Under the pieces are notes generated by a model. The model had not been told where the DNA came from, made no database searches, and saw only the letters and a program-made list of their open reading frames with translations. From an uncultured Bacteroidota bacterium (GTDB lineage Bacteria; Bacteroidota; Bacteroidia; 2-12-FULL-35-15), in NCBI GenBank assembly GCA_903847205.1, contig CAINDA010000065.1:131929-173329 (forward strand): a DNA stretch of 41,401 nt. Direction: 5' to 3'. Position 1 is the stretch's first letter. Each line of letters begins with the position of its first letter. This document shows positions 34,713 to 41,401 of this stretch, piece by piece. Position numbers and translations under genes: made by a program.

Positions 34713-34925
34713 TTATGAAGAGAACAGCTTAAAGTGTGTCCGTGAAGCAAAGCAGCGATGTACTGGAACCCATGCATTATTCATTTTAACAACATAATCA
34801 GCAGAAGTATATTCTGCTATCCATAGTTGGTTTGCTTTAAAGCCCAAACCTGTAAGTGCGCCAATTCCTAAAACTTTTGTAAGTTTTTCTAAATTGTTTT
34901 TTTGATTTGTTAGTATAGTTTTCAT
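34713..34925 (-). pseudogene. 5' remnant of a PKD-protein paralogue
   Basis: This 70-codon frame starts M-K-T-I-L-T-N-Q-K-N-N-L-E-K-L-T-K-V-L-G, nearly identical to the signal peptide of the seven-PKD protein. It still resembles it in I-A-E-Y-T-S-A-D against I-A-G-Y-T-S-V-N-D, then loses similarity and stops. No PKD repeat follows. Its leader and promoter region (34926-34994) also match that of the PKD protein. I read it as the surviving 5' end of a tandem duplicate whose body was deleted. The product would be a short exported peptide if made at all. Confidence 0.75.
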
Positions 34926-34966
34926 AATCTCATTTTTTTAGGTTAATGTTTCCCTCTATTAACAAA

Positions 34967-34994
34967 CACGGAAGCGGAAAGTAAAAGGTTGGGT
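34967..34994 (-). promoter_or_regulatory. ECF-type promoter motif P2 (remnant gene)
   Basis: ACCCAACC (34994-34987), 16 bases, CGTG (34970-34967), then TTTGTTAATAGAG. It is nearly the same as P1, including the sequence between the motif and the start codon, and stands 42 bases before the remnant's ATG. Confidence 0.75.
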
Positions 34995-35207
34995 GCAAAT
35001 GAAAATATTTTTAAAATATTTTACATTGGGAAATTATTTCTCATGTTCCCTGTTAAAACATAACAATAACAAGTGTTTCAACAACAACTTAAAAATATCC
35101 GATAAATCAAATGGGGGGAACAGTGTTTAAATCAAAACTAAAAAATATTAAAGTTTAGATTTAAAAAATAAAACGAAGAAAGTAAAATTGAATTTTGGAA
35201 AGGAATT

Positions 35208-36338
35208 TTATTGATAAGAAACCGCTATTACAGCATCTCCATTGGCCATTTGCAATGAAGGGCCATTATTTTGAAATAAAGAACATTTAAATTTCACATG
35301 TAATTTTTTAACGGGCTGATTGTTTTCATTATTCGAATAATTTTCAGTTGATATAATCTGGAAATAGCTGTCGTTAGGCTGAGTGTCGGTGTTTGAATAA
35401 TATACAACTCCTGAATTATCAGTCCAGGTAATTACAACATTTGAAAGTGAAAGAAGATTTGCATTTGGAAACTGCACAGCAAAATCAAAGTTGGTAAAAC
35501 ATCCGGCAAATCCCTGCGTTGCAACGTTTTTAAAAACTTTAGAAGTGCAGCCGTCAGAACCGGTTATTTGCAAACTCACCTTATAAATCCCTGAATTGAC
35601 GTATGTGTGAGTGCTGATAAAACTATTACTGGATGAGCCGTTAAGGATGATGCCGTCTCCAAAATCAATTATATAGGTATAAGGAGTTGTACTGATTTGA
35701 GAGCTTGAAAATGAAATATTATTTCCTGATATCACAGAAGAAATAAGACTTACACTGCACGCTGCATCCGGCACGCCGACTTTTACCTGATTACAAATAC
35801 TGCTTGAGCAGTTATTTGCATAATTAATAGTTAAGCAGGTATTATAGTATCCGGGATGAGAATAAGTATGAATTGGAGCGTCCAGAGCAGAAGTAGCACC
35901 ATCACCGAAATTCCAGGAGTAGGAAAGCACAGAGTCAATTGAAGATGGGGAAGATATAAAGTTCACCGGAAATTGAGTGGGTGTACCGAGAATCGTATCC
36001 ACTCCAAGAAAGGAGTAGTAGCCTGCTGTCAACGAAGTATTTCTCAATGCAGAAGATACAGTATCATTATTGATTTGAAATTTAATTCTGCTATTGCAAT
36101 GCACGCAGTTAGTCGGCTTGAGTTCGCCTAAAAAATTATATACATGATCGGCATCCTGCAAATAGGATGAATACATATAATAATTATTCACTCCTGCCTG
36201 AAGGTTAAAAGGAATATTACTCACAGAGCCTTTAAAATAAAAAACAGGTGCATCATTTGAAGCAGCAGGGTAATCCTTCCTGCACCCAGCTGCACAGATA
36301 AAAACAATAAAAACAGCTAAAAAAAATACACGATTCAT
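35208..36338 (-). CDS. PKD-domain lipoprotein encoded with the sigma/anti-sigma pair
   Basis: The protein has 376 residues. M-N-R-V-F-F-L-A-V-F-I-V-F-I-C-A-A-G-C is a lipoprotein signal with lipid attachment at Cys19. Two PKD-like domains follow: Y-S-W-N-F-G-D-G-A-T-S with H-T-Y-S-H-P-G-Y-Y-N-T-C-L-T-I (about 142-180), and Y-I-I-D-F-G-D-G with H-T-Y-V-N-S-G-I-Y-K-V-S-L-Q-I (about 222-258). A C-terminal beta-rich domain of unknown type closes the protein. It starts 3 bases after the stop of the barrel protein gene, so the three genes form one operon. I infer an outer-membrane partner of the signalling barrel, or a first output of the sigma factor. Confidence 0.85.
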   Translation of the reverse strand: MNRVFFLAVFIVFICAAGCRKDYPAASNDAPVFYFKGSVSNIPFNLQAGVNNYYMYSSYLQDADHVYNFLGELKPTNCVHCNSRIKFQINNDTVSSALRNTSLTAGYYSFLGVDTILGTPTQFPVNFISSPSSIDSVLSYSWNFGDGATSALDAPIHTYSHPGYYNTCLTINYANNCSSSICNQVKVGVPDAACSVSLISSVISGNNISFSSSQISTTPYTYIIDFGDGIILNGSSSNSFISTHTYVNSGIYKVSLQITGSDGCTSKVFKNVATQGFAGCFTNFDFAVQFPNANLLSLSNVVITWTDNSGVVYYSNTDTQPNDSYFQIISTENYSNNENNQPVKKLHVKFKCSLFQNNGPSLQMANGDAVIAVSYQ

Positions 36339-36341
36339 AAA

Positions 36342-38261
36342 TTAAAAATCAAATAAATTATAAGAGATGATTATTTTCAAACCAATATTTCTTTCAAATT
36401 TTTCCTGCGAGAAAAATGTATTGTTTTTCACGTCAAGCAAACCGAAATTCGCAATTGCAGCTACGCTGAATTTTTGTGATATTCTTCTGCGGTATCCTAC
36501 TGCCAATGATGCATCCCATTTATTAAAAGCATTTGAATAATACCCTGTTACAGTTGTTTGAGTTGTATTAACAGGATTCGGAATGTTACCTGTCTGAGTA
36601 GAATCAAGCGGCATAGGAGTCACAGTTGTAGTATTAGTAGTAACCTTGCTTTGCGAATTTAAAAGATAAGATACTGAACCCCCTATGCTAATAGTGTTTT
36701 TATCGTTAATATGAAACTGAAGCATTATCGGCAGCACTGCGTAGTGCAGTGATTTAGCATCAATAATTTTATCAGTTGTAACCGATCCAAAGCTGTAAGC
36801 AGTTTCTGAAAACACTTTTCCGCTTTCTTTTAAATAATAAATGCTTCCATACTGAACTCCTGAATAGAGCGACCATTTTTGATTGACATAATGAGTAATG
36901 CCTATTCCCAAAACAGGATTAAACCCGCGCGCTTCTGAGGCATCTGTATAGTTCCACCCCATTTCAATATTTGTTCCTGCTTCAATAGAAAAGTAAGTTG
37001 CACTTGCCAAACCGCCTGCAGACGCAGTTGCAGCAGCTGCTAAATTATTTTGTGCTGCTAAAGCAGAATCCTGCTTTTGTTTTGCAAGGTCTTTAACAGG
37101 AATAGAAACTTCCGCTTGTTTTGAAGCTGCTGCCAGCGAATCAATTTTAACTTCAGTTTTCTGCACTGATAGAGATTGAGAAGTCGTATTCTGGGTTGAG
37201 GCAGCTGTTTGATCAGGCTGCCCGGTTTTATTTAAGGCTGCTGCACTGCCATCTTTTTCCGAATTTATTTCAGGATGTTTAACTGCACTAGTTTCATTAC
37301 CAGTCTTTACATCATCCGCTTTCATCTGTATCAGCTCATTACTATGAGTTCCAGTTTTATCTTTCTGTTCGTTTTGAGTTAATGGAGCACCTGCATTATT
37401 TTTTTGTGAATTTATTTCCTGTTGGTCAGACTTCGTTTCAGTATCAATTTTTGTTTTGTTTTCCTTCACTTTATCTTCCGCTGTCAATGCCGGAGTTAGA
37501 TTCGAAGATTTGTTTGAGGACAAATTTTGATTCAATGAGACGGGCAGATTAATTTTTTCTGATTTTTTTTCTTCCTTATTATTTTTATTCAATTTTGATG
37601 CAGCTGATTTTATTGCTGTTTCCTGATTTTGAAAATCTTTTTTCCGGGTTTCGCTTTTAGCAAGAATAGATTTGTTTTCAGTTAAACTTTTTTCTTTTTT
37701 AGAAATTTTATTTTGCTCCCTCACAGCCTTAGCCATGGCTGCTGTTTCTTTAATCCGTTCATTCGAAGAAACAGCTTTTTCTTTCAAGGAATTTTCTGCT
37801 AGATTTTTCTTTGACAAATCAATATCCTGCTTTTCCTTTTCAGTTATTGGGGCTGCATTCGTTTTTGAACTATTTTTTTCAGCTGCAACTTTTCCAGCTG
37901 CTGCTTCCATCTCAGAAACAGTATTCTCTTTTTGCGAATTTGAATCTAAGTTTGAAATTGATTTTACTGCGTTCAGATTTTCTTTAATTATGCTGCCGCC
38001 TTTATTTTCTTGCTGATGATTTATTTCAGAAATATTTTTTGTGCCTCCGCTATTTTCTTTGCTGACAAACAGAAGTGTTAAAGCAATACCGCTGAATAGC
38101 CCGATTATAAAAATTGTTCCCCACCTGAAGATTTTGCTTAATCTTCTGGAAGAGTCAATCTTTTTTTCCGCCTTTTCCCAATTTTCTTCGTTGAAAACAA
38201 ATTCTTTTTCTTCGAATTTTTGGCGGATCAGATCATCAAAATTTTCCTGTTCGCTCATCAC
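36342..38261 (-). CDS. Probable dual-membrane-spanning anti-sigma factor (cytosolic head, one TM, long linker, outer-membrane barrel)
   Basis: The protein has 639 residues. Residues 1-44 are charged and cytosolic (F-D-D-L-I-R-Q-K-F-E-E-K-E-F-V-F-N-E-E-N-W), short but placed like an anti-sigma head. Residues 48-66 are a single membrane helix. Residues 67-418 are a low-complexity linker rich in Lys, Glu, Asn, Ser and Ala, with no fold visible. Residues 420-639 are a barrel-like domain (A-T-Y-F-S-I-E-A-G-T-N-I-E-M-G, repeated aromatic strands, final F-D-F). The start overlaps the ECF sigma gene by 4 bases. The same layout is known from Bacteroides dual-membrane-spanning anti-sigma factors (Dma proteins). 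The linker is long enough to cross the periplasm. Sigma binding is inferred from layout and gene order, not from a recognised anti-sigma motif. Confidence 0.82.
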   Translation of the reverse strand: MMSEQENFDDLIRQKFEEKEFVFNEENWEKAEKKIDSSRRLSKIFRWGTIFIIGLFSGIALTLLFVSKENSGGTKNISEINHQQENKGGSIIKENLNAVKSISNLDSNSQKENTVSEMEAAAGKVAAEKNSSKTNAAPITEKEKQDIDLSKKNLAENSLKEKAVSSNERIKETAAMAKAVREQNKISKKEKSLTENKSILAKSETRKKDFQNQETAIKSAASKLNKNNKEEKKSEKINLPVSLNQNLSSNKSSNLTPALTAEDKVKENKTKIDTETKSDQQEINSQKNNAGAPLTQNEQKDKTGTHSNELIQMKADDVKTGNETSAVKHPEINSEKDGSAAALNKTGQPDQTAASTQNTTSQSLSVQKTEVKIDSLAAASKQAEVSIPVKDLAKQKQDSALAAQNNLAAAATASAGGLASATYFSIEAGTNIEMGWNYTDASEARGFNPVLGIGITHYVNQKWSLYSGVQYGSIYYLKESGKVFSETAYSFGSVTTDKIIDAKSLHYAVLPIMLQFHINDKNTISIGGSVSYLLNSQSKVTTNTTTVTPMPLDSTQTGNIPNPVNTTQTTVTGYYSNAFNKWDASLAVGYRRRISQKFSVAAIANFGLLDVKNNTFFSQEKFERNIGLKIIISYNLFDF

Positions 38262-38815
38262 ACAGTTTTTAAGGGAGAAACTAAATTTGTTAACATATCT
38301 TTTAACTTACTTCTCGAAAAATTCAAATGCCACTTTGATGTTCCCTCCGACATACTCAGCATATCGCCGATCTCTTTATGGCTGAACCCATCAATAATAT
38401 ATAAATTAAACACCTTTTGGCTCATCGGGGGCAGTTTCATAATCAGTGCATGAATCTGCTCCATATTCATTTTTGAAATTGCACTGTTTTGCTCTGCATA
38501 ATCTCTTGTTTCATAGTATTCCTCAACGTATTCAATATTCTCTTTATGTTTTTTATCCTTCCTGAATTCATCAATAAGTATATTTATCATCACCTTTCGT
38601 ATCCATGTTTTAAACGGAATTTCGGGTTTATATTTATCCAGATTCTTCAATATTTTCAAAAAACCCATATTCAGCTTTTCTTCTGCATCCTCCCGTGAAT
38701 TAGTGTACCTGAAACAAACCCCCATTAAATAACTGTAAGTTATTTTATAAAGCTCGTATTCCGCCTTGCGTTCATGATTAATGCAAGCTGTGAGAAGTTC
38801 CAGTTCTATGTTCAT
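38258..38815 (-). CDS. ECF-type RNA polymerase sigma factor
   Basis: The protein has 185 residues. Region 2 spans about 20-90: Y-S-Y-L-M-G-V-C-F-R-Y-T-N-S-R-E-D-A-E-E, G-F-L-K-I-L-K-N-L-D-K-Y, and F-K-T-W-I-R-K-V-M-I-N-I-L-I-D-E-F-R-K. Region 4 spans about 122-175: L-P-P-M-S-Q-K-V-F-N-L-Y-I-I-D-G-F-S-H-K-E-I-G-D-M-L-S-M-S-E-G-T-S-K-W-H-L. Region 3 is absent, which defines ECF sigma. The stop overlaps the start of the barrel/anti-sigma gene by 4 bases, so the two are translated together. Two copies of an ECF-type promoter motif lie upstream (P3 and P4), which suggests autoregulation. Confidence 0.95.
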   Translation of the reverse strand: MNIELELLTACINHERKAEYELYKITYSYLMGVCFRYTNSREDAEEKLNMGFLKILKNLDKYKPEIPFKTWIRKVMINILIDEFRKDKKHKENIEYVEEYYETRDYAEQNSAISKMNMEQIHALIMKLPPMSQKVFNLYIIDGFSHKEIGDMLSMSEGTSKWHLNFSRSKLKDMLTNLVSPLKTV

Positions 38816-38858
38816 CTATCATAAAAGTAATTAAAAAACCATATCCTCTGATTATAAA

Positions 38859-38886
38859 CACGTACAATACAATTAAAAGGTTGGGT
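38859..38886 (-). promoter_or_regulatory. ECF-type promoter motif P3 (sigma factor operon)
   Basis: ACCCAACC (38886-38879), 16 bases, CGTG (38862-38859), then TTTATAATCAGAG. The sigma factor ATG is 43 bases further on, the same placement as P1 and P2 to their genes. AT-rich sequence lies upstream of the -35-like half. Confidence 0.75.
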
Positions 38887-38981
38887 CGAATATAATTTTT
38901 TTTTCAATACATATAATTGAATCCCGATTCCTTTATTAGATAAAGGAAAAAATGCCCCTTTACCTCCCTTACAATTATTAA

Positions 38982-39009
38982 CACGTACAAAAAAGGGAAA
39001 AGGTTGGGT
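38982..39009 (-). promoter_or_regulatory. ECF-type promoter motif P4 (tandem copy)
   Basis: ACCCAACC (39009-39002), 16 bases, CGTG (38985-38982). It lies 123 bases upstream of P3 in the same direction with no open frame between, so it can act as a second start for the sigma operon or may be a relic of a duplicated leader. Confidence 0.65.
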
Positions 39010-39196
39010 TGTCGATGTGTTTTTTTTTCATTTTCGTAGATTCTCAAAAAAAACGGCTGATAATGAGTATTCATTTTTCACCATATTAACAATCAATAGT
39101 TCGTAAAAACAAAATCATTAAATCAATTCAAGAAGTTTTAATTCGTACTTCGCAACAGCAATAATTGATTGAAATAACTAAACTGAGAAATAGAAA
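39010..39196. other. Divergent intergenic part between the sigma operon and murA
   Basis: This is the right half of the 381-base gap 38816-39196. It is AT-rich and should hold the plus-strand murA promoter. I found no clear -7/-33 pair and no small open frame. Confidence 0.4.
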
Positions 39197-40501
39197 ATGA
39201 GTGCATTCGAAATCATCGGCGGAAAAAGATTAAAAGGTGAAATAATCCCGCAAGGCGCTAAAAACGAGGCTTTACAAATATTGTGTGCTGTATTGCTTAC
39301 ACCCGAAAAAGTTGTTATAAGCAACATCCCCGACATTGTTGATGTAAATAAATTAATTGATCTGCTTCGCGATTTAGGTGTAAACGTTGAAAAAACAGGA
39401 CATGAAGAATATACCTTTCAGGCAGATAATGTAAATGTTGATTATTTGAATTCAGCAGAATTCAGAAAAAAAGGGGGAGGCCTGCGCGGCTCAATCATGA
39501 TTGTAGGCCCCTTGCTTTCGCGCTTCGGCAAAGGATATATCCCAAAACCGGGCGGTGATAAAATCGGAAGAAGAAGACTGGATACACACTTCATCGGTTT
39601 TCAAAGCCTTGGAGCAAAATTTATTTATGATGATGAAAATGATTTCTATAAAGTTGAAGCCGAAAATTTAAAAGGCTGTTACATGCTCTTAGATGAGGCA
39701 TCAGTAACGGGTACTGCTAATATTGTAATGGCAGCAGTGCTTGCAAAAGGAACCACAACAATTTACAATGCTGCCTGCGAGCCTTATGTACAGCAGTTAT
39801 GCAAAATGCTGAATAGGATGGGAGCCAAAATAAGCGGCATAGGTTCTAACTTATTAATTGTTGAAGGTGTTGAATATTTGGGTGGCACTACTCACCGCAT
39901 GCTGCCTGACATGATTGAAGTAGGCAGTTTCATTGGGCTTGCCGCGATGACACAATCCGAAATTACAATTAAAAATGTCTGCTATGATGAGCTAGGTATT
40001 ATACCAAGCGTTTTTCAGCGTCTTGGAATTAAATTGGAACGCAGAGGCGATGATATTTATATTCCATCTCAGGAAAGTTATGAGATTGATACATTCATCG
40101 ACGGTTCCATCCTCACAATTTCCGATGCTATTTGGCCCGGCTTCACTCCCGATTTGCTCAGCATTGTTTTAGTTGTTGCAACCCAGGCAAAAGGGACGGC
40201 ATTGATTCATCAGAAAATGTTTGAAAGCCGTTTGTTTTTTGTGGATAAACTGATTGATATGGGTGCACAGATTATTCTATGCGACCCTCACCGGGCAACT
40301 GTTATCGGTTTGAACCGAGAGCATCAATTGAAAGGCATTTCTATGACATCACCGGATATACGTGCAGGGGTTTCCCTCTTAATTGCAGCTCTATCTGCAA
40401 AAGGCAAAAGCACCATTCATAATATTGAGCAGATCGACCGCGGATACCAGAATATCGACACGCGTTTGAGGAACCTTGGGGCTGAAATTGTCAGGAAATA
40501 A
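39197..40501 (+). CDS. murA: UDP-N-acetylglucosamine 1-carboxyvinyltransferase, Asp-type active site
   Basis: The 434-residue enzyme transfers enolpyruvate from PEP to UDP-GlcNAc, the first committed step of peptidoglycan synthesis. Elements: K-N-E-A-L-Q-I-L-C (22-30), G-L-R-G-S-I-M-I-V-G-P-L-L-S-R-F-G (95-111), and P-G-G-D-K-I-G-R-R-R-L-D-T-H (118-131). D121 stands where Escherichia coli MurA has the catalytic, fosfomycin-alkylated Cys115. The end region R-A-G-V-S-L-L-I-A-A-L-S-A is normal. An Asp at this place keeps activity and gives insensitivity to fosfomycin in other bacteria. The gene is divergent from the sigma operon. Confidence 0.97.
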   Translation: MSAFEIIGGKRLKGEIIPQGAKNEALQILCAVLLTPEKVVISNIPDIVDVNKLIDLLRDLGVNVEKTGHEEYTFQADNVNVDYLNSAEFRKKGGGLRGSIMIVGPLLSRFGKGYIPKPGGDKIGRRRLDTHFIGFQSLGAKFIYDDENDFYKVEAENLKGCYMLLDEASVTGTANIVMAAVLAKGTTTIYNAACEPYVQQLCKMLNRMGAKISGIGSNLLIVEGVEYLGGTTHRMLPDMIEVGSFIGLAAMTQSEITIKNVCYDELGIIPSVFQRLGIKLERRGDDIYIPSQESYEIDTFIDGSILTISDAIWPGFTPDLLSIVLVVATQAKGTALIHQKMFESRLFFVDKLIDMGAQIILCDPHRATVIGLNREHQLKGISMTSPDIRAGVSLLIAALSAKGKSTIHNIEQIDRGYQNIDTRLRNLGAEIVRK

Positions 40502-40550
40502 TTAAGTAAATATTCCCAATCGAATACCTTAGTCTTTATATCATACTGAG

Positions 40551-40577
40551 AGGGACGCTCTGATTAACGGGGGGGGG
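40551..40577 (-). repeat. Truncated third copy of the 9.7/11.7 kb hairpin repeat
   Basis: On the minus strand a C9 run (from 40577) is followed by GTTAATCAGAGCGTCC, which matches the beginning of copy 1 (C7 run, GTTAAGCGGAGCGTCC) at 14 of 16 positions. The rest of the 55 bp unit is not recognisable. Confidence 0.55.
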
Positions 40578-40601
40578 CAGAGCCTGCTAGCTAAGAATTC
40601 A

Positions 40602-40634
40602 CTAAGCAAAGCTTAGCGACTACCGGGGGGTATA
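40602..40634. repeat. Hairpin and left inverted repeat of the right-edge cassette
   Basis: CTAAGC (40602-40607) and GCTTAG (40611-40616) form a 6 bp hairpin with an AAA loop. The stretch 40610-40634 reappears reverse-complemented at 41259-41281 with a 2-base gap. Together they bound the gene at 40661-41239. Confidence 0.75.
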
Positions 40635-40660
40635 GGAGCTGATATTTTTTTTACACTTAT

Positions 40661-41239
40661 TCAAAATTTTCTATCTTTCAAATATTCTTTTCTGGTTTTT
40701 TGAATTGAAAGGAGCCTTTTCATTTTTTTTCTTTCTTTTCTCAATATTCTTTTCTGAGTTTTTGATAACTGATTGCCATATTCAAATTTCACAATCTTAA
40801 TATATGTTTTGAAATATAAGTAATCAACAATTTTTAGTTTAGAATTATATCCAAGGAATTTATTTGTGAAGGTTGCAGTATCTGTTGAAAGACATTCTAT
40901 AGCATTAAAAAGGAAATCCGACTTGCGACTAAACAAACAATAAACTGCACAACATCTGACTGCTGGACTTGGATGATAGATAAGGTACTCTAAATCTTTA
41001 TTTGAAGCAAGATTGTTAACATTACTAAAGGGCGCAAAATGGGGATTGTCGTTTCCTGCAAAGCCACTTGTTGCTGAATATACAGTATTCTCAGAAGAAA
41101 TAAGATGAATATCATTAAGCAAAAAAAGACTAATTAATGTATCCGAATACAAAATGTTTTTTTTGACTTGGGCATAGCCAACATTAAGAAAAACAATCTT
41201 TAAAAACAGAAAGGCGGATAAAACAATTAACTTTTTCAT
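40661..41239 (-). CDS. Secreted HEAT-like hypothetical protein
   Basis: The 192-residue protein has a signal peptide (about 1-23, ending G-Y-A-Q). The middle, D-L-E-Y-L-I-Y-H-P-S-P-A-V-R-C-C-A-V-Y-C-L-F-S-R-K, resembles one HEAT-type helical repeat. T-D-T-A-T-F-T-N-K-F-L-G-Y and a very basic C-terminus (R-I-L-R-K-E-R-K-K-M-K-R) follow. Function is unknown. The gene is enclosed by ~23 bp inverted repeats and hairpins on both sides, as in a one-gene cassette, and no transposase is visible. Confidence 0.7.
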   Translation of the reverse strand: MKKLIVLSAFLFLKIVFLNVGYAQVKKNILYSDTLISLFLLNDIHLISSENTVYSATSGFAGNDNPHFAPFSNVNNLASNKDLEYLIYHPSPAVRCCAVYCLFSRKSDFLFNAIECLSTDTATFTNKFLGYNSKLKIVDYLYFKTYIKIVKFEYGNQLSKTQKRILRKERKKMKRLLSIQKTRKEYLKDRKF

Positions 41240-41258
41240 AACTTAAAGCATTTTATAT

Positions 41259-41281
41259 TATACCCCCGTAGTCGCTAAGCT
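41259..41281. repeat. Right inverted repeat of the right-edge cassette
   Basis: TATACCCCC-GTAGTCGCTAAGCT is the reverse complement of 40610-40634 apart from a 2-base gap. It lies 20 bases upstream of the start codon of the HEAT-like gene. Confidence 0.75.
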
Positions 41282-41301
41282 GTGCTTTTGGCATTATTAC
41301 T

Positions 41302-41344
41302 GTAAGCTTCGCTTACCCTTTTCATTATCCTGCTTTTGCAGGAT
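41302..41344. repeat. Two small perfect hairpins
   Basis: GTAAGC-TTC-GCTTAC at 41302-41316 and ATCCTGC-TTTT-GCAGGAT at 41327-41344 stand side by side, just right of the cassette's inverted repeat. Neither has a T tract, so they look like parts of a repeat element more than terminators. The remaining bases to the window end show nothing else. Confidence 0.65.
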
Positions 41345-41401
41345 AAATACAAATCATTATTATAATCTTGCAAATAATTTTATTGAACTATCATTTTAGC
41401 A

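Noticed and set aside
36342-38261. The barrel protein as a TonB-type transducer or a plain PorT-family protein
   Set aside because: It has no plug domain or TonB C-terminal domain. A cytosolic head plus TM in front of the barrel and overlap with a sigma gene fit an anti-sigma role better, although no named anti-sigma motif is seen.
37672-38385. Plus-strand frames of about 114 codons opposite the linker and head of the barrel protein
   Set aside because: They are Phe/Ser-rich translations produced by the Lys/Glu/Asn-rich linker on the other strand.

Overview
The window comes from a Bacteroidota chromosome. The evidence is AT-rich DNA, the near absence of Shine-Dalgarno sequences, two proteins with type IX secretion (T9SS) C-terminal sorting domains, PKD-repeat surface proteins, a GldN-like T9SS protein, a SufA-SufBCD operon, DUF5686 and YdeI/OmdA proteins, and an Asp-type MurA. 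The class or genus cannot be decided from the sequence. I see no rRNA, tRNA or CRISPR array.

Layout. 1-5.5 kb: the start of a lipoprotein-like cytochrome-c protein cut by the window edge, a 1063-residue M1 peptidase joined to an Omp85-like barrel, a secreted hypothetical, and a YdeI/OmdA protein. 5.6-11.8 kb is accessory and repeat-rich: a ~100 bp direct repeat around a small outer-membrane protein, the decayed end of a SpoIIE-type phosphatase, a beta-helix T9SS cargo protein, an XRE regulator, a decayed gliding-type C-terminal domain, and a coiled-coil gene plus a tandem GldN-like gene lying between two copies of a 55 bp hairpin repeat. 11.9-16.7 kb is housekeeping: SPFH protein, thyA, folA and thiL, with a four-helix-bundle gene inserted between thyA and folA inside inverted repeats. 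16.8-21.8 kb, minus strand: a glycan or glycolipid set (methyltransferase-glycosyltransferase fusion, methyltransferase, FkbM methyltransferase, STELLO-like protein, GT2). 22-26 kb: sufA-sufB-sufC-sufD behind a palindromic operator candidate. 26.2-32.4 kb: DUF5686 outer-membrane protein, an M16 peptidase pair and an EamA transporter.

The most interesting part is 32.4-39.0 kb on the minus strand. An ECF sigma factor gene overlaps a gene for a single protein with a short cytosolic N-terminus, one transmembrane helix, a ~350-residue periplasmic linker and a C-terminal outer-membrane barrel. This is the layout of a dual-membrane-spanning anti-sigma factor. A PKD lipoprotein gene follows 3 bases later. 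Next come the 5' remnant of a PKD paralogue and a seven-PKD-repeat T9SS protein. Four copies of one promoter-like motif (ACCCAACC, exactly 16 bases, CGTG) lie in this block: two in tandem before the sigma gene, one before the remnant and one before the PKD protein. I read this as an envelope-spanning signalling unit that controls itself and its surface protein.

After that come murA on the plus strand and, at the right edge, a small secreted-protein gene bounded by inverted repeats in a hairpin-rich stretch. Several single-gene units here (four-helix bundle, right-edge gene, GldN-like pair) are bounded by short inverted or direct repeats, which suggests small mobile cassettes.
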